Shown in pieces: positions 48,066 through 58,760 of a DNA stretch of 64,000 nucleotides (position 1 is the first letter of the stretch; each line of letters begins with the position of its first letter). A model generated the notes under the pieces. That model was given only the letters and a program-made list of their open reading frames with translations, was not told where the DNA came from and ran no database searches. The translations under genes were made by a program, and so were the position numbers. Source of the stretch: Gnetum montanum (Eukaryota; Streptophyta; Gnetopsida; Gnetales; Gnetaceae); NCBI GenBank assembly GCA_015680685.1, contig MNCI01003795.1, forward strand, positions 52,879-116,878, written 5' to 3'.

Positions 48066-50651
48066 TCATGTGGTGCTCAAAGGTGGTGGCTCTTCCATCG
48101 GTTGCTTCCCTTTGTCATTAGGCCATTGAAATTTGTAGCAATTAAGTAATGCCTGCAACTTCTCTTCCTCTATCCTTAGGTCATGCATCGTCCAGGCTAC
48201 TGTGCCAATGTGTGCTGGTGTTGGTACATCCCAAGGACATGGTAGTTGTAGGAACATATGATTCGCCTTTACATACCATGCTGCGAACTATCATCGTTCT
48301 TCCTTGAAGGGCCTAGCTTTATCTCTAAGCTCATGATAATTTATCAATCTTTAAGCTAGGTTTGAGGCTACATCCATTTGTCCTTGATCACTAGATTTGG
48401 CCACCTCCAGTTCTGAGTTTGCCACCTACAATTTCTACAAAGCATCCTTTTGATCTGCAAACTTCTTTTCATATAAAGCATAGGTGGTTGCCACTTGTTT
48501 CTCTAGCTCATTTTGAGGGCAACCTATTATTAACACAGCAAGGTTGGCATATCTAAGGTTAGTTAATGCCATGTACTCTTTCAAATCTTCAATCTACAAG
48601 TCCTTGTTTTTGACTTCCACTTGATGGACCAAGGCATAGCTATCAAAGATGGGCTACCACTCAAGATTCTATGCTGACAAGGAGCTAATATGGGCCTTGG
48701 CCATATGGGTTTCCTTTTCATTGATTTGCTTATACATGCCAACTTGGCTGCGGAAGTGCTCCTTTAATTTTTCATGTTTTTTGGCCTTATTTTTCAATGC
48801 GCTAATTTCAATTGATGACTTTTAGTGGATAGCATGGACCTCCTCCATTGAGAAGATTCTATTCTCTTTGGCCAATCTATTTATCTCTTGGTTAAGCCTC
48901 ACCAATTACTCTCTCAACTAGTGGACGCTTTCCTCTAGGATGTTCTTCTGTTTCCCCATTGTGATCAACCTAGAATTTTCTACATTGAGTTGCTTATTCT
49001 CTTCTTGTACGATGGTCAATGCCTTTCTGTACACATGAGATGGTGCATTAGCAATAGCGACATTCCAAACCATTATCTCTTTCTAAAGCTTAACAACTAC
49101 TCTCTCCTTTGTTAAATAGGTTAGCTACTCTATTTTGAATTGTTCGAGTTGGTCTGATGCAACAAAATAGGTAGGATCTTGTCATTTGGCTCATAGGGTA
49201 GCTAGCTCTTCTTGTAATCTCTATATTTAAGCTTTCACATGCTCTGCCCTGACTTCTACCATGCCCAACTTCGCTTTCATGGTGATGAGGCCTGATTGGG
49301 CTATAGTGACATCACAAGGGATGTCAAATAGCGTGGTCATTACTTGGCCCATCTATAGAAATTGATCTAGCACATCTTTATGCACTATAGGAGTCATTGA
49401 AGTCCCAGCCAACACTTAAGCATCTTTGGTTCCCATTAGATCTGTTGGGGGCACAACAAGCACATTGAATGATTCTTTGATATCATCAGTGATAACTTCT
49501 ATTATGTCTACTACATCCTCATGTTATAGTACAACGACTGTGGCACCGTCTCTAGCTTCCAATGTTACTTAGAAGGATGCAATGTTTCTAAAGATCTAGC
49601 ATGACCATTCGGATCCTTCTCCTCCTGCTCCTCTTAATTATATTAAGATCTTTTCTTGTGTTGGGTTAGCTAACATTGTGGGCTATACGACATCATCCAT
49701 GACTCAAAAGAGCTTAAACTCGTCCCTGCTTCCCCTACTGACTACTTTAGCGATTTTTTGCAAATGACTCATCAAGGGCATGTAGTCTTGTGATAGCAGA
49801 GCTTATGCCTATGGGCACTGTTCAAGCTCAAATTGTGTTTCTATTTGTGGCTTTGCCTCCTTCTTCGCTTCTTATTCTTCACCAAGACCCTTTCTTGGTG
49901 CTGCAAGTTTTAAGAGTTTAGCGAAGTAGACATTATGAGCCTTCCTAGGAATATCATTATATCACAAGATCCCATTGCACTTGTATAACTTTCTAATTAA
50001 GTAGGGAAATAGAAGTGTTGGTGTCCATGACTTCATTTCTTCAAACCGCCATTAGATTTTAATGAAGTAATATTAGGGAAGATTACCTACAAATTTACCC
50101 ATTAAAATGTCGCTTCCCCTAGCTGCATAAGTGAAAATTCGATTAAGCCCTTTTGTGGAAAATAGGTGGTAAGTCCTGATCTTGAAATAAGTTTTCTCCT
50201 CTAGAATCATTTATTATACATGTTATCCTCCTTGTCGTATGATTGTCTCAACCACAATTTCTTGATCTTAGGGTCAGATCTAGTGGATAGATGAGTAACC
50301 TTAGCCCCTTCATTAGGTAGGTTGAGAGCCATAGTAATTGCTTTAACTGAATAAGGGATGATCACTCCATAGATATTAACACTAGTGCCCTCATCCTTAT
50401 TCTGCTAGAACATGTACGGCATGGCAAGGAGCCTCTTGGTGAATAGAGTACAATAAAATGAAGTAGGAGATAGCCGTATGGTAAGGAGGATAACATGTAC
50501 AATAAATGACTCTGGAGTAGAAAACTTATTTCAAGGATTAGGCCTTCTATTCCACATGTTTTACATTTTCTCCTTGCTAACCGCGGCCACCACGTGGACA
50601 CACAATGGCTCTTTGCAAGGGTCCACCTTGAGCACGTCTTTTTGGGGCCAT
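48066..50651 (-). pseudogene. TE-B ORF2: plant transposon-type, coiled-coil protein
   Basis: The ATG at 50,651 opens MAPKRRAQGGPLQRAIVCP and then GGRG, as in the other two copies. The transposon-type domain lies near 50,150-49,900 (compare LPFPCLIRKLC in unit N+2). A long stretch with coiled-coil character, about 49.3-48.4 kb, follows. The end reads LQLPCPWDVPTPAHIGTVAW and finishes PPPLSTT before the stop at 48,066-48,068. Several stops and shifts interrupt it. It lies directly before the 3' LTR, the usual place of an env-like ORF. Keeping it while pol is gone suggests ORF2 is not a pol accessory alone. Confidence 0.75.
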
Positions 50652-51220
50652 CTGCAATCAAGAAAAGGTCAAGTATTACTAAGGTTATATTTATAAATCG
50701 ATTTATACCTTACTCGTAACCTTAGTTCATTAAGTTCATAATGCATATGATTGCAGAGTTAGGAAATTTTCAAGGAAAATCCTCAAAAAGTGTCTATCTC
50801 CTTGTACAACCTTTTGCAATTGGTTCCTTTTTCCTTATATGTGGCTTATAATAATGGTTATGGGCTGGTGGGTTGGGAAAATTGGATTTCTAGCATTAAC
50901 ATGAGTGACTTTTCATTATAACTCCTAAATTTTTTCATATTCTTGCCCTTATGATACCTTCTGGACAAGAGAAAATTTTAGCAATTCAGCACAAGTTTTG
51001 CATGTAAGCACACCCCACACCACCACCCCCCACCCCACCCACAACTAAGTTGAACACTCAAAGTTTAGATGGATTCAAACAATATGAAAATTAGAGTAGT
51101 AGAAAGCTAAATATCACAAGAGGAAGATGAGGGCGCAAAACTCTAAGTCATGAGAGAAAATTTCAGCAACTCCCCTAGTAGCAGATGAAGAAAATGAAGT
51201 TCAAGTGCCATAGGGATCAT
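50652..51220 (-). other. TE-B ORF2 leader
   Basis: AT-rich, non-coding, holding a C/A-rich run CACCCCACACCACCACCCCC (about 51,010). The first 100 bp resemble 63,706-63,800 upstream of the unit N+2 ORF2. Confidence 0.6.
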
Positions 51221-51270
51221 ATATTTATAACTTTATGAGACCCGACATCAGGTACATGATGTCAAGGTCC
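51221..51270 (-). promoter_or_regulatory. Internal TATA box and dyad upstream of TE-B ORF2
   Basis: Minus-strand TTATAAATAT (51,221-51,230) is preceded upstream by the dyad GACATCAGGTACATGATGTC (51,244-51,263) within CCC-dyad-AAGGTCC. The TE-B 5' LTR has, upstream of its TATA box, AACATCATGTATTTGATGTT (56,015-56,034) within CCCT-dyad-GGGACC. The internal site thus resembles this element's own LTR, not that of unit N+1. Confidence 0.55.
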
Positions 51271-52030
51271 AAAAATTTTCATTCTATGGGGTAACTAAAC
51301 ATGCAAACTAAAGCTTTGTGAGTGGTTGAAAGGTTTGAAGTTAAGTTCATCATTCTGGGATAAGTAAAAAATCAATTGGAGTCACCAAAAGTATGATAAG
51401 GTGGAGCCATCGACATGAAAAGCACTATAATGAGCAAGAAAAAGGCATTGAAATCGAGGTTGTGGGACAGATCAATTTCACAATAAGGAAAATAATAAAA
51501 TGTAATAATTTAAGTGCTTGGAAGGTGATCAATTTCACAAAAGCTACATAAGTGGATCATCCCCAAAGCAGGCTTTAGCCTATGATGCCCTTGTGTAACC
51601 ACATCTATCATGCTTGTAGGCACTAAAGGGGTTGAATGCAATGCATACTGTTGAAGCAAAACACACGTTAAAATCACCGAATTGAGATAATAACTCTATG
51701 TTATAGAAAACCATAAGCTATGATCATTCGGACAATGAGATGAGATGGATGAGAGCAAGGAGTTTAGGAATTGGGAGATGAGGTGACTTACCACGATCAC
51801 AATGAAACCTTGTGTGTTATTTACTATTAAATAATCATGTGTCCTTCTTCCCAAGATTCAAACCAAGTCCAAACCTCATTGCAGTGACATCACATTGTTT
51901 CGTCACATCGGCAGACAACCATACGACTATCAAAGTCGTGAGGAGTAACATCACTTGGTGCTTTGTCCAAGGAAGGAGCTATATTATGGCATACTTATTA
52001 TATTTTTTCCTCTTTTTCACTTTTTTTCTT

Positions 52031-52067
<37 letters not shown>

Positions 52068-52620
52068 TTTTTTAAAGNCTAAGAAGCCACCAACCTTTAA
52101 GCATAGGTACATGTCTTTCCAGTGGAACCCATAGAAGTTTATTCAATGTTGTTTTAAGTTGCTCTTACTTCCATTTTTCATTAGATCTACAAGGATATGG
52201 TTACAACCTCAACAAACATGATAAAACATATAGACATGGCCAAAGAGAATCCAAAAATCTCCTTAATGTCACACCCTTTACATTCTACCTTGGTTTCACA
52301 CTCCTCTATCTGAACACAATCATTATGAAGTTATTTTTAGGTTGGATGATGAAAAAGGTTGTCATTATGACCAAGGCAAGAACCTCTTATTAATGGAATG
52401 GGTGGATGGATGACGTGGTCTCAATGTCTAAATAATTAGTCCCTCATGACTTGACAACATAAAGAAAACCTCACCTCAATGGGCAACATGATCATCCTAT
52501 TTACAATTAAGATTACAAAAGAAAATGAAAACAACAGCTAGAAAAAAGAAGAAAAATTGGATCAAGAAATATGAAAATGACAAAAAATTGTAAAACAAAA
52601 AGATGAAAGACACTTAAGAA
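51271..52620 (-). other. TE-B spacer, with poly-T tract and one N
   Basis: Non-coding sequence homologous to the post-integrase spacer of units N and N+1 (for example 52,390-52,450). It includes a long T run (about 52,031-52,065) and a single N at 52,078. No gene seen. Confidence 0.65.
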
Positions 52621-55149
52621 TCTTGAAGATTACAATGGGGGGTAACCCCCATGACTAAATGTTTTCCATAACAAGGATTAATAAGCGGATAAGTAGGATC
52701 CATGCATGTATGAAATGTTGGTAACCATTCATGCCCTAGCCACTGGGTTTCTATTGGTGGTGTGATGACTGGATAGAAAAATTGTTGGTCACACACCTAG
52801 TTGTTATATGTATGATGAGTCAGGGTATGAGGTGTGTTAATATTATGTATGTCTAACCCACAATTGCACCATTGATCATGATACAATATGCATGGATGTA
52901 TTTGTCTCCCCTCATTGTTAGATTCATTGGTTGGATTTGGGATTGGAGTACTGATGAATGGTGGCCCTTGTGTATGATCGGAGGACATTGGTTGAGACAA
53001 GGAAGATGTGCACTAGATTGGCCTTGTGTTAGCTCAAATAATACAGTGGATCCATGTGTGGTCTAATTTAGCTTATAGTCCTTCCTCTAGAAGGAACGTT
53101 TCCGACGTTGTAGTTGGGACCCACTAGTGTTTGCATGTCTATGCACATTTGTAGCATAAGTGGACTTGTTTGTTGATATTAGGGTGCTAAACCTCCATGA
53201 GTTAATGGAGGTGATGCATAAGGAGGTGGAGTATGAGAATATTGAGGGTAGGATGGATGGTAGGAGGCACAAGGTGGTGATATTTTAGGGGATGTCATGG
53301 GTTGATGGTACTCAGGAGAGTGGTAGTATCAATTTGAAGTAGAGGATGTAAAACTAGTTGGAGAAATAGGATGTTGAACATAATATCCATGTAGTTTTGG
53401 TGGATACGGTTGATTTGGTGGTGGCCTCCCCCATGACTATGGCTGTTGCCACTACAATTGATGACTATGTTAAGGCTGGTAATGCATCCCCCTACGATGG
53501 TATGAAAAATTGTGGGACTGTCAATAATTACTTTGTGGGAGAGAAAATCTCTCAGGCATGTGTTTCTGCACAAACTTCAGATTTAAGGTATCTGCGCAAT
53601 ACTCCTATAGATGTAACATGACTAGGCAATGGCCCTTCAAATGGTCATATATACAGATGTCACATCCATTATCTTCATCTGTGGTGGAGCCCATAGCCTC
53701 ATTTTCCTTAGTCATTTTTCCCATTTTTTGAAAAGTGTTTCTAGCTATTTCTTGGTTTTGCATCCTCTATTTATTGTGATTGCCTAGCTTGTTTTGCATG
53801 ATCCTCTCCATGACTATCTCAATAAGAGTTGTAACATTTTCATTTATCCATTTAGACATCCTATTAAAATTTGCTTCTAGATCATCAATAGACTCCCTTA
53901 TCAACAATGTTTGTTGTGAAATCACCTTATTAAGAGTAGTTTCATTCTCCTTACCATAGATCTAGACCTCCTTTTGTTAAAGAGTTTGATCCCATTAATA
54001 TTTTTAACATTCTCCCATTTGCATATTTCTCTTTCTTCTTTTGCCACACACTTGATTAGCTCTTTGTTCTAATGGGCTTAGAGTTTAAATAATTGCTCTG
54101 GGAGATATATCCCAAGAGTCTCTCGTGTTTCATTACGAAGCCCATCTATGATGTGGAAAAGTTATCTTTCCTCAAGGAAACCATGGCCTGGGCATCTATT
54201 TATTAAGGCATAATATCTATCTAAGGTCATGTCCAATTGTTCATGTTGTTCTTGTTTCCACTCTTGGATCTGTCTCCTCAAATTGGACACTCTTGCATAA
54301 GTTTAGTATTTCTCATTAAAAAGTTCCATCATTGTAGACCATCATTAGATTGAATTTGGTCTTAATGATCTATACCACATTTTAGCTCTATCAATTAGTG
54401 TGCTATGAAAGAGCTTAAGATTTTGCCATCTACTTTCAATGTTGTAAAAAGCACAAGCATCATGGAAGGCTTGTAAATGATGTTGCAGATCTGAATCATA
54501 GCCTCCTAAAAATTTAAGTAATATTATTCATGTTGAGCTTGGGTAAATGACTCTTTCTATGATGCCTGCGAGATATCTTAACGACCTCTATGATGTGCAT
54601 TAAGCTCTTAGTGGCTAACAAGGGTTCATCGTCATCAAACAGATTGTGAGGGAAATTTCTATGTTCATGGAAATATTTTTTACTTTTCCCATGGGTTCGA
54701 TTTCAGGCTTTACTTTGACCCTTTAGTGGAGCTCTATCTTTATTCCTATGTTCATCTTCATTAGAACTAGAAGTTGAGGGGGAAGAGGAAGACGAGGAAC
54801 TCAAAGGATTGCCATGGCTTCTATGGTGTTTGTTAGGGTCCCTTAATTTATCATATTTGGATTTTGAGAAAGTCTTAGGCCTTGAGGCCTTCCCTAGTTC
54901 AGGACCTATGCCATCTCTTTCAAGATTATCTACCTTAGGTGAATGTAGTCTTTGAGTATTGTCAGGGTGGTCATGATCATAAGAAATCCCTGGATAAGGT
55001 TGATCACTCCAATTTTCTTCTTCGTATATCTCATTATTCCTCCAATGAATGTGTTCGCTATACATTGCATAGTCACTTCTGTGTGAGAGAGACATTGTTA
55101 CTAGTGTATGATGTGTGTGTGAGTTAATATTTTTGAAAAGATATATCAT
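52621..55149 (-). pseudogene. gag: TE-B gag fused to integrase C-terminal tail
   Basis: The N-terminal part (about 55,098-54,703) reads MSLSHRSDYAMYSEHI and is rich in D, H and S, with a run of serines near 54,780. KLNMNNIT near 54,530 matches the conserved gag block MNNIP. A knuckle-like CDICIYDHLKGHC lies near 53,660. A P/Y/H-rich tail (PSYPQYSHTPPPYASPP) covers about 53,260-53,200. The last residues HLVMGVTPHCNLQDS correspond to the end of integrase in unit N (VMGKIPIFHN), so a deletion joined gag to the pol end. Frameshifts separate the blocks. Confidence 0.72.
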
Positions 55150-55200
55150 TAATGCCCTTACAGTGATCTTGTATGATATAACTAATCTAGATAACTAGCA

Positions 55201-55222
55201 CCATCCCTAGCAATGCTGCCAA
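55201..55222 (-). other. TE-B primer-binding site (tRNA-Asp)
   Basis: The minus strand next to the LTR reads TTGGCAGCATTGCTAGGGAT then GG. It matches 13 of 18 bases of TGGCGCCGTTGCCGGGGA, the complement of the plant tRNA-Asp(GUC) 3' end; four of the five differences are CpG-type transitions. This site is typical of Athila elements. Confidence 0.85.
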
Positions 55223-56060
55223 TGATGAGCAGCGAGGTACCCCCACACTGAACCATACGAATCACAAGCGTTCACGCATGATCTGGTCAAATTCCATAAA
55301 TGGGACTAGTTGTGGTATCTAGATTGTTATGCTTTGATCACAATTCGTTGTCTTCCCACTTGGACTAGTGGTAGCTTTGTCATGTATGGTTTAGTCCAAA
55401 GTGAGGCATATGATGTTATGTCTAATTCTACGCTATTCCTAATAATGATAAAAAAAGGTAATGATGGAAAACAAGATCTAAACTAGCCTACACATGATGG
55501 GTATCCACTCTTAATCATCCGTATACATCTTGGACTTTGCGAGACTACTTCTGGGATTGCCAAGCATATGTAACTGGTTATGCCAAACAATACACTTCTA
55601 GATTACCAAGTATCTACACTTAAACACTTATGATTAAGACATATACATTCCACTTAATAACAAGAACAATAAGTAGCAATAAATGGAGACATTTAACTAA
55701 AGAAAGTAGTAAACAATTAAAGCAATAATAATCTAAGTGGATGTTACAATGATGGGAGTAATCTTGATCTTTATTGCCAATCATGTAACGTGTCCAAGTA
55801 CATCACACTTGAACAAAGGTGCCATATGATTACAAACATCACATTGCAGGCATGCACTGGGAATAATAGCTTTAAAGAAAAGAAACTGAAAACTAAAACT
55901 ATCTATCTACTTCATACATTCTACCTGCTTCCCTCATCCAAGTGTCCAAGTGTTGTATTTATAGGGAAACCCAAATGAGGCAATGTTGGATATCCGATGT
56001 CGTTTCTTAGCCCTAACATCATGTATTTGATGTTGGGACCTAACAAATCATGACTTATCA
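55223..56060 (-). mobile_element. TE-B 5' LTR
   Basis: Plus-strand start TGATGAGCAGCGAGG, end GACTTATCA. Minus-strand TATA box CTATAAATAC (55,955-55,964), upstream dyad at 56,015-56,034, and AATAAAGATC near 55,770 as a poly(A)-type signal. Confidence 0.9.
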
Positions 56061-56065
56061 ACCAT

Positions 56066-56129
56066 GTTCAACAATTGAAAGTCTATACAAACTCTCCACT
56101 TTCCTCCTTTCTTTGGTACAATAATGAGT
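56066..56129 (-). pseudogene. pol: Unit N+1 RT fragment between two insertions
   Basis: These 64 bp (TTTGGTACAATAATGAGTG at the end) align with 9,600-9,675 of unit N (TTAGTACAATAATGAGTTGG). They show that TE-B and the next LTR both landed in the same RT gene. Confidence 0.75.
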
Positions 56130-57711
56130 GCAAGACGTCCGAAAATGTTGGTGGCTAAAACACCGAGGGGTCGACAGGCGTATAGCCTAACCCCAAATCC
56201 ATGCAAGGGCCATGCTAAGAAAATGGAAACAAGGTGCCTTGAATGGTCTTATTGATCAAATAAGGACTTATGAGGTGTTAGGATGACTGTGTGTGAGAAG
56301 GGTTTATACAATGTTACGTGCAGGCACCGAGGCCGACTAAGCTAGAGAGTAGTAGGGTGTCCCAGCTTGAGAACAATAATGTAAATGTGCAAATATGTAT
56401 GAAACAGTGAGAAAATACAAGTGTTAATGTTGAATACCAAAGAGAAATGCTTGAGAAATGCAATAAAACTTGAGAATAAAAGTGTACTACCCCAAATGGG
56501 GACGTAGTTAACTCCAAAAGGATCTTAGAAGGTATATAGTGTACAATAGGTACAGTGGAAGCGCAGTCATAGTCTCGATGGTGTTGGGCCATGAAGTATG
56601 GTGCTCATTCTGATTAACTATCTCTACCAAGTTGGCCACCACGATGTAGGATGTAGTGTTCTACAAGGCTACAATGGGACTACAGTGGGCCATGATGTGC
56701 AGGGTTGCAATGGGGTCACGGTGTATCATGAGGTGTAGGGTTGCAATGGGGTTGTGGTGTACCATACAGTGTAGAACTACCTCTTTGCTAGTGTGGTGTG
56801 CTCTAGTTCTTATTCACCCATGGAGCTAAGTGCCAAGATGCCAAAGTGTCAACTACCCCACTAGTGAAAAATGAAAGCCCACCCCTAAAACATTGAGATG
56901 CAAGGGTATTTATAGGGCTAGGGTTAGCCCAAAATGCAGATCAGGTGCCATGTGGTAGTGTGGTAGGTGGAACCATAAGAAAAATTCAAAAAAATTTCTA
57001 AGTCTAGAGGTGATCAAAAAAAGTTCAAAAATTTTCTAACTCTGGCTGCTACGCTCATCCCATGTTACATGCGGGACACGGGACATGTAGGACATAGGAC
57101 ACTAGCTGCTATGCTCATCCCATGTTACTTACGGGACACGAGATGCTTCCCAGGGATAGGGCATAGCATGGACACTTAGAAGAATCTCGTGAAGATTGTA
57201 ATCCTTGTTCTTGCTACACTGGCTATGCTCTGGAGCATAGCAAGAGGGGTAGCCTCAGGAGTTATAAAATTTTCCAAATGCCTCTTCCATGCTAATTTAG
57301 CTTGATAGTTTCTAGCTTGACACTTAGGCAACACTAGCCATTGAGGTGCTAGTTATGCTAGCTATGCTCCAAAGTGTAGCAAGGACAATGGGAGCATAGC
57401 ACAACACTTAGAAAAATTTCTATAGCTGTTGTTAACACTTAAAAAAATTTTGCAAGATAAGCCTTCATGCATGCTATGCTAGCTACGCTGGGGAGCATAG
57501 CACCAACACTTAAGAAAATTTGTTAAGTTTTGACACTTAGACAAATTTGCAAAAAGTGTCATCATTCTAACACTTAGAAAAATTTTGCAAATCTAGCAGT
57601 TGAAGTTGACTACACTTAACACTTGGAAAAATTTGGGCAAAATGCCAACATTTTGACACTTAGCCAAATTTGCAATCGAGATGCTGAGACCCAAAATTTT
57701 GTGGTGTTTTA
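56130..57711 (-). mobile_element. Solo LTR of a TAT-like family (1.58 kb)
   Basis: Read on the minus strand it begins TAAAACACCACAAAATTT, closely matching the TE-D LTR starts (TGAAACACCACC, TAAAACACCAAC). It has CCCTATAAATACC near 56,898-56,910. Flanks GAGTG (56,125-56,129) and GAGTG (57,712-57,716) fit a 5-bp target duplication, and aligning unit N shows the host frame resumes exactly there. The exact low-coordinate end is uncertain by about 2 bp. No internal region. Confidence 0.75.
56940..57670 (-). repeat. Dyads and ACACTTAGAAAAATTT repeats upstream of solo-LTR TATA
   Basis: GCTATGCTCTGGAGCATAGC (57,226-57,245) is a near-perfect 20-bp dyad. Variants GCTATGCTCCAAAGTGTAGC and GCTACGCTGGGGAGCATAGC follow, with two GCTACGCTCATCCCATG-type copies near 57,050-57,125. 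About nine copies of ACACTTAGAAAAATTT or close variants lie between 57,170 and 57,675. The cluster is on the upstream side of the TATA box. Confidence 0.8.
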
Positions 57712-57716
57712 GAGTG

Positions 57717-58760
57717 GACTAACCCCCTCATTATCCATAATGAGGTAAATGAACCCAACCTTGAGGAGGTATTCAATCTTCACTTTGACGATCTGCTTCA
57801 GTTTTGAGATCAAGCATCTTTGCAACTACCTCTTTGGCTTGATGGAGGAGTTTGTATAGATTCTATGCTAGCATATTTGAGGATCAATTCATATTAGCTC
57901 TTGATATGACCAGATAAAGGCTGTTGGCCATTTATTTGTAACTTCTAATAATTTCTTCTTCTGTTTAAGAGCAAGTGTGGCATTAATGATTACCAACTTG
58001 CTATTATTCAGCATATTTCATCCTTGCCAGTAGACCCTTCAACTCAAGCTACTCTTATTTGAAAGTTTTAGGGATCTCCAACTCTCCCCAATTGATTTCA
58101 CTTTGTACATTAGAGAGTTAGCCATGGAGCTACTCCAATTTGTTCATGCTTTCAATGTAAGAGCTAGTGAGGCTCTCAGTTGGTTTCATGCATATTGTTG
58201 ATCCAACCTCATTATCTATTATCAACCACTAGATACCCTCCTATATAGTAGCTATTGCATACAGGCACCTTTGAATTTCTATCATCTTTGCACAATGATC
58301 ACATGCTTGAAGTAAAGTTCCTTTCATGATCCATAGTCTTTGCACATAATGACACCCCATGTCACTATATGCGATGCATGGAACTCGATTCTACTAGATC
58401 TTGCTAAATTCATTTTCCTTGGAAATATTTAAGGAAAGGTCTCAAATCCCCAACCTGGCATCAATGGTGCTCAGCCATGCTCTTCCCATGATGATAGGGC
58501 AGTCCCCTTTGTAGTTCTTCACATGGATCATCAAAAAGTTAGTAGGATAGAACCACCAAAAAATGGTGGTCACAATGTCTTCCACCAATCCCAAAGGAAC
58601 AATTATGGATTAGTCTACCAACTCTAGTCTAATGTTGCTCTTTTTCAAGGAAGGCAAGTTCTAAGCTTTGTACATTTCTTGTTAAATCAAGTTAACTTTG
58701 GAACCTAAATCCAAAAGAGCCTTACATGGTTCATTTTTTATGATCTACAATTAAATAAGA
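57717..58760 (-). pseudogene. Unit N+1 RT start and protease
   Basis: Continues RT on the minus strand: 57,717-57,960 aligns with 9,680-9,900 of unit N. The protease near 58,600-58,440 reads IVPLGLVEDIVT, NFLMIHVKNYKGD and IIMGRAWLSTIDARL, better preserved than in unit N. The D-[ST]-G-[AS] region near 58,690 is decayed. Stops are frequent. Confidence 0.72.

Larger units (their letters stand above)
46995..56060 (-). mobile_element. TE-B: 9.07-kb Athila-like element lacking protease, RT and integrase core
   Basis: LTRs at 46,995-47,878 and 55,223-56,060 (roughly 90% alike by eye) flank primer-binding site, gag, an integrase C-terminal tail, spacer, an internal promoter and ORF2. Target duplication GCCAT (46,990-46,994) against ACCAT (56,061-56,065) matches at four of five bases. 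The element split the RT of unit N+1, whose sequence continues on both sides. With no pol it must have moved using enzymes from full-length relatives, unless it lost pol after insertion. Confidence 0.88.

Noticed and set aside
52015-52078. Long poly-T as the tail of a LINE or SINE on the minus strand
   Set aside because: No adjacent LINE ORF, no box A/B sequence and no target duplication that I could find; it sits in the TE-B spacer.
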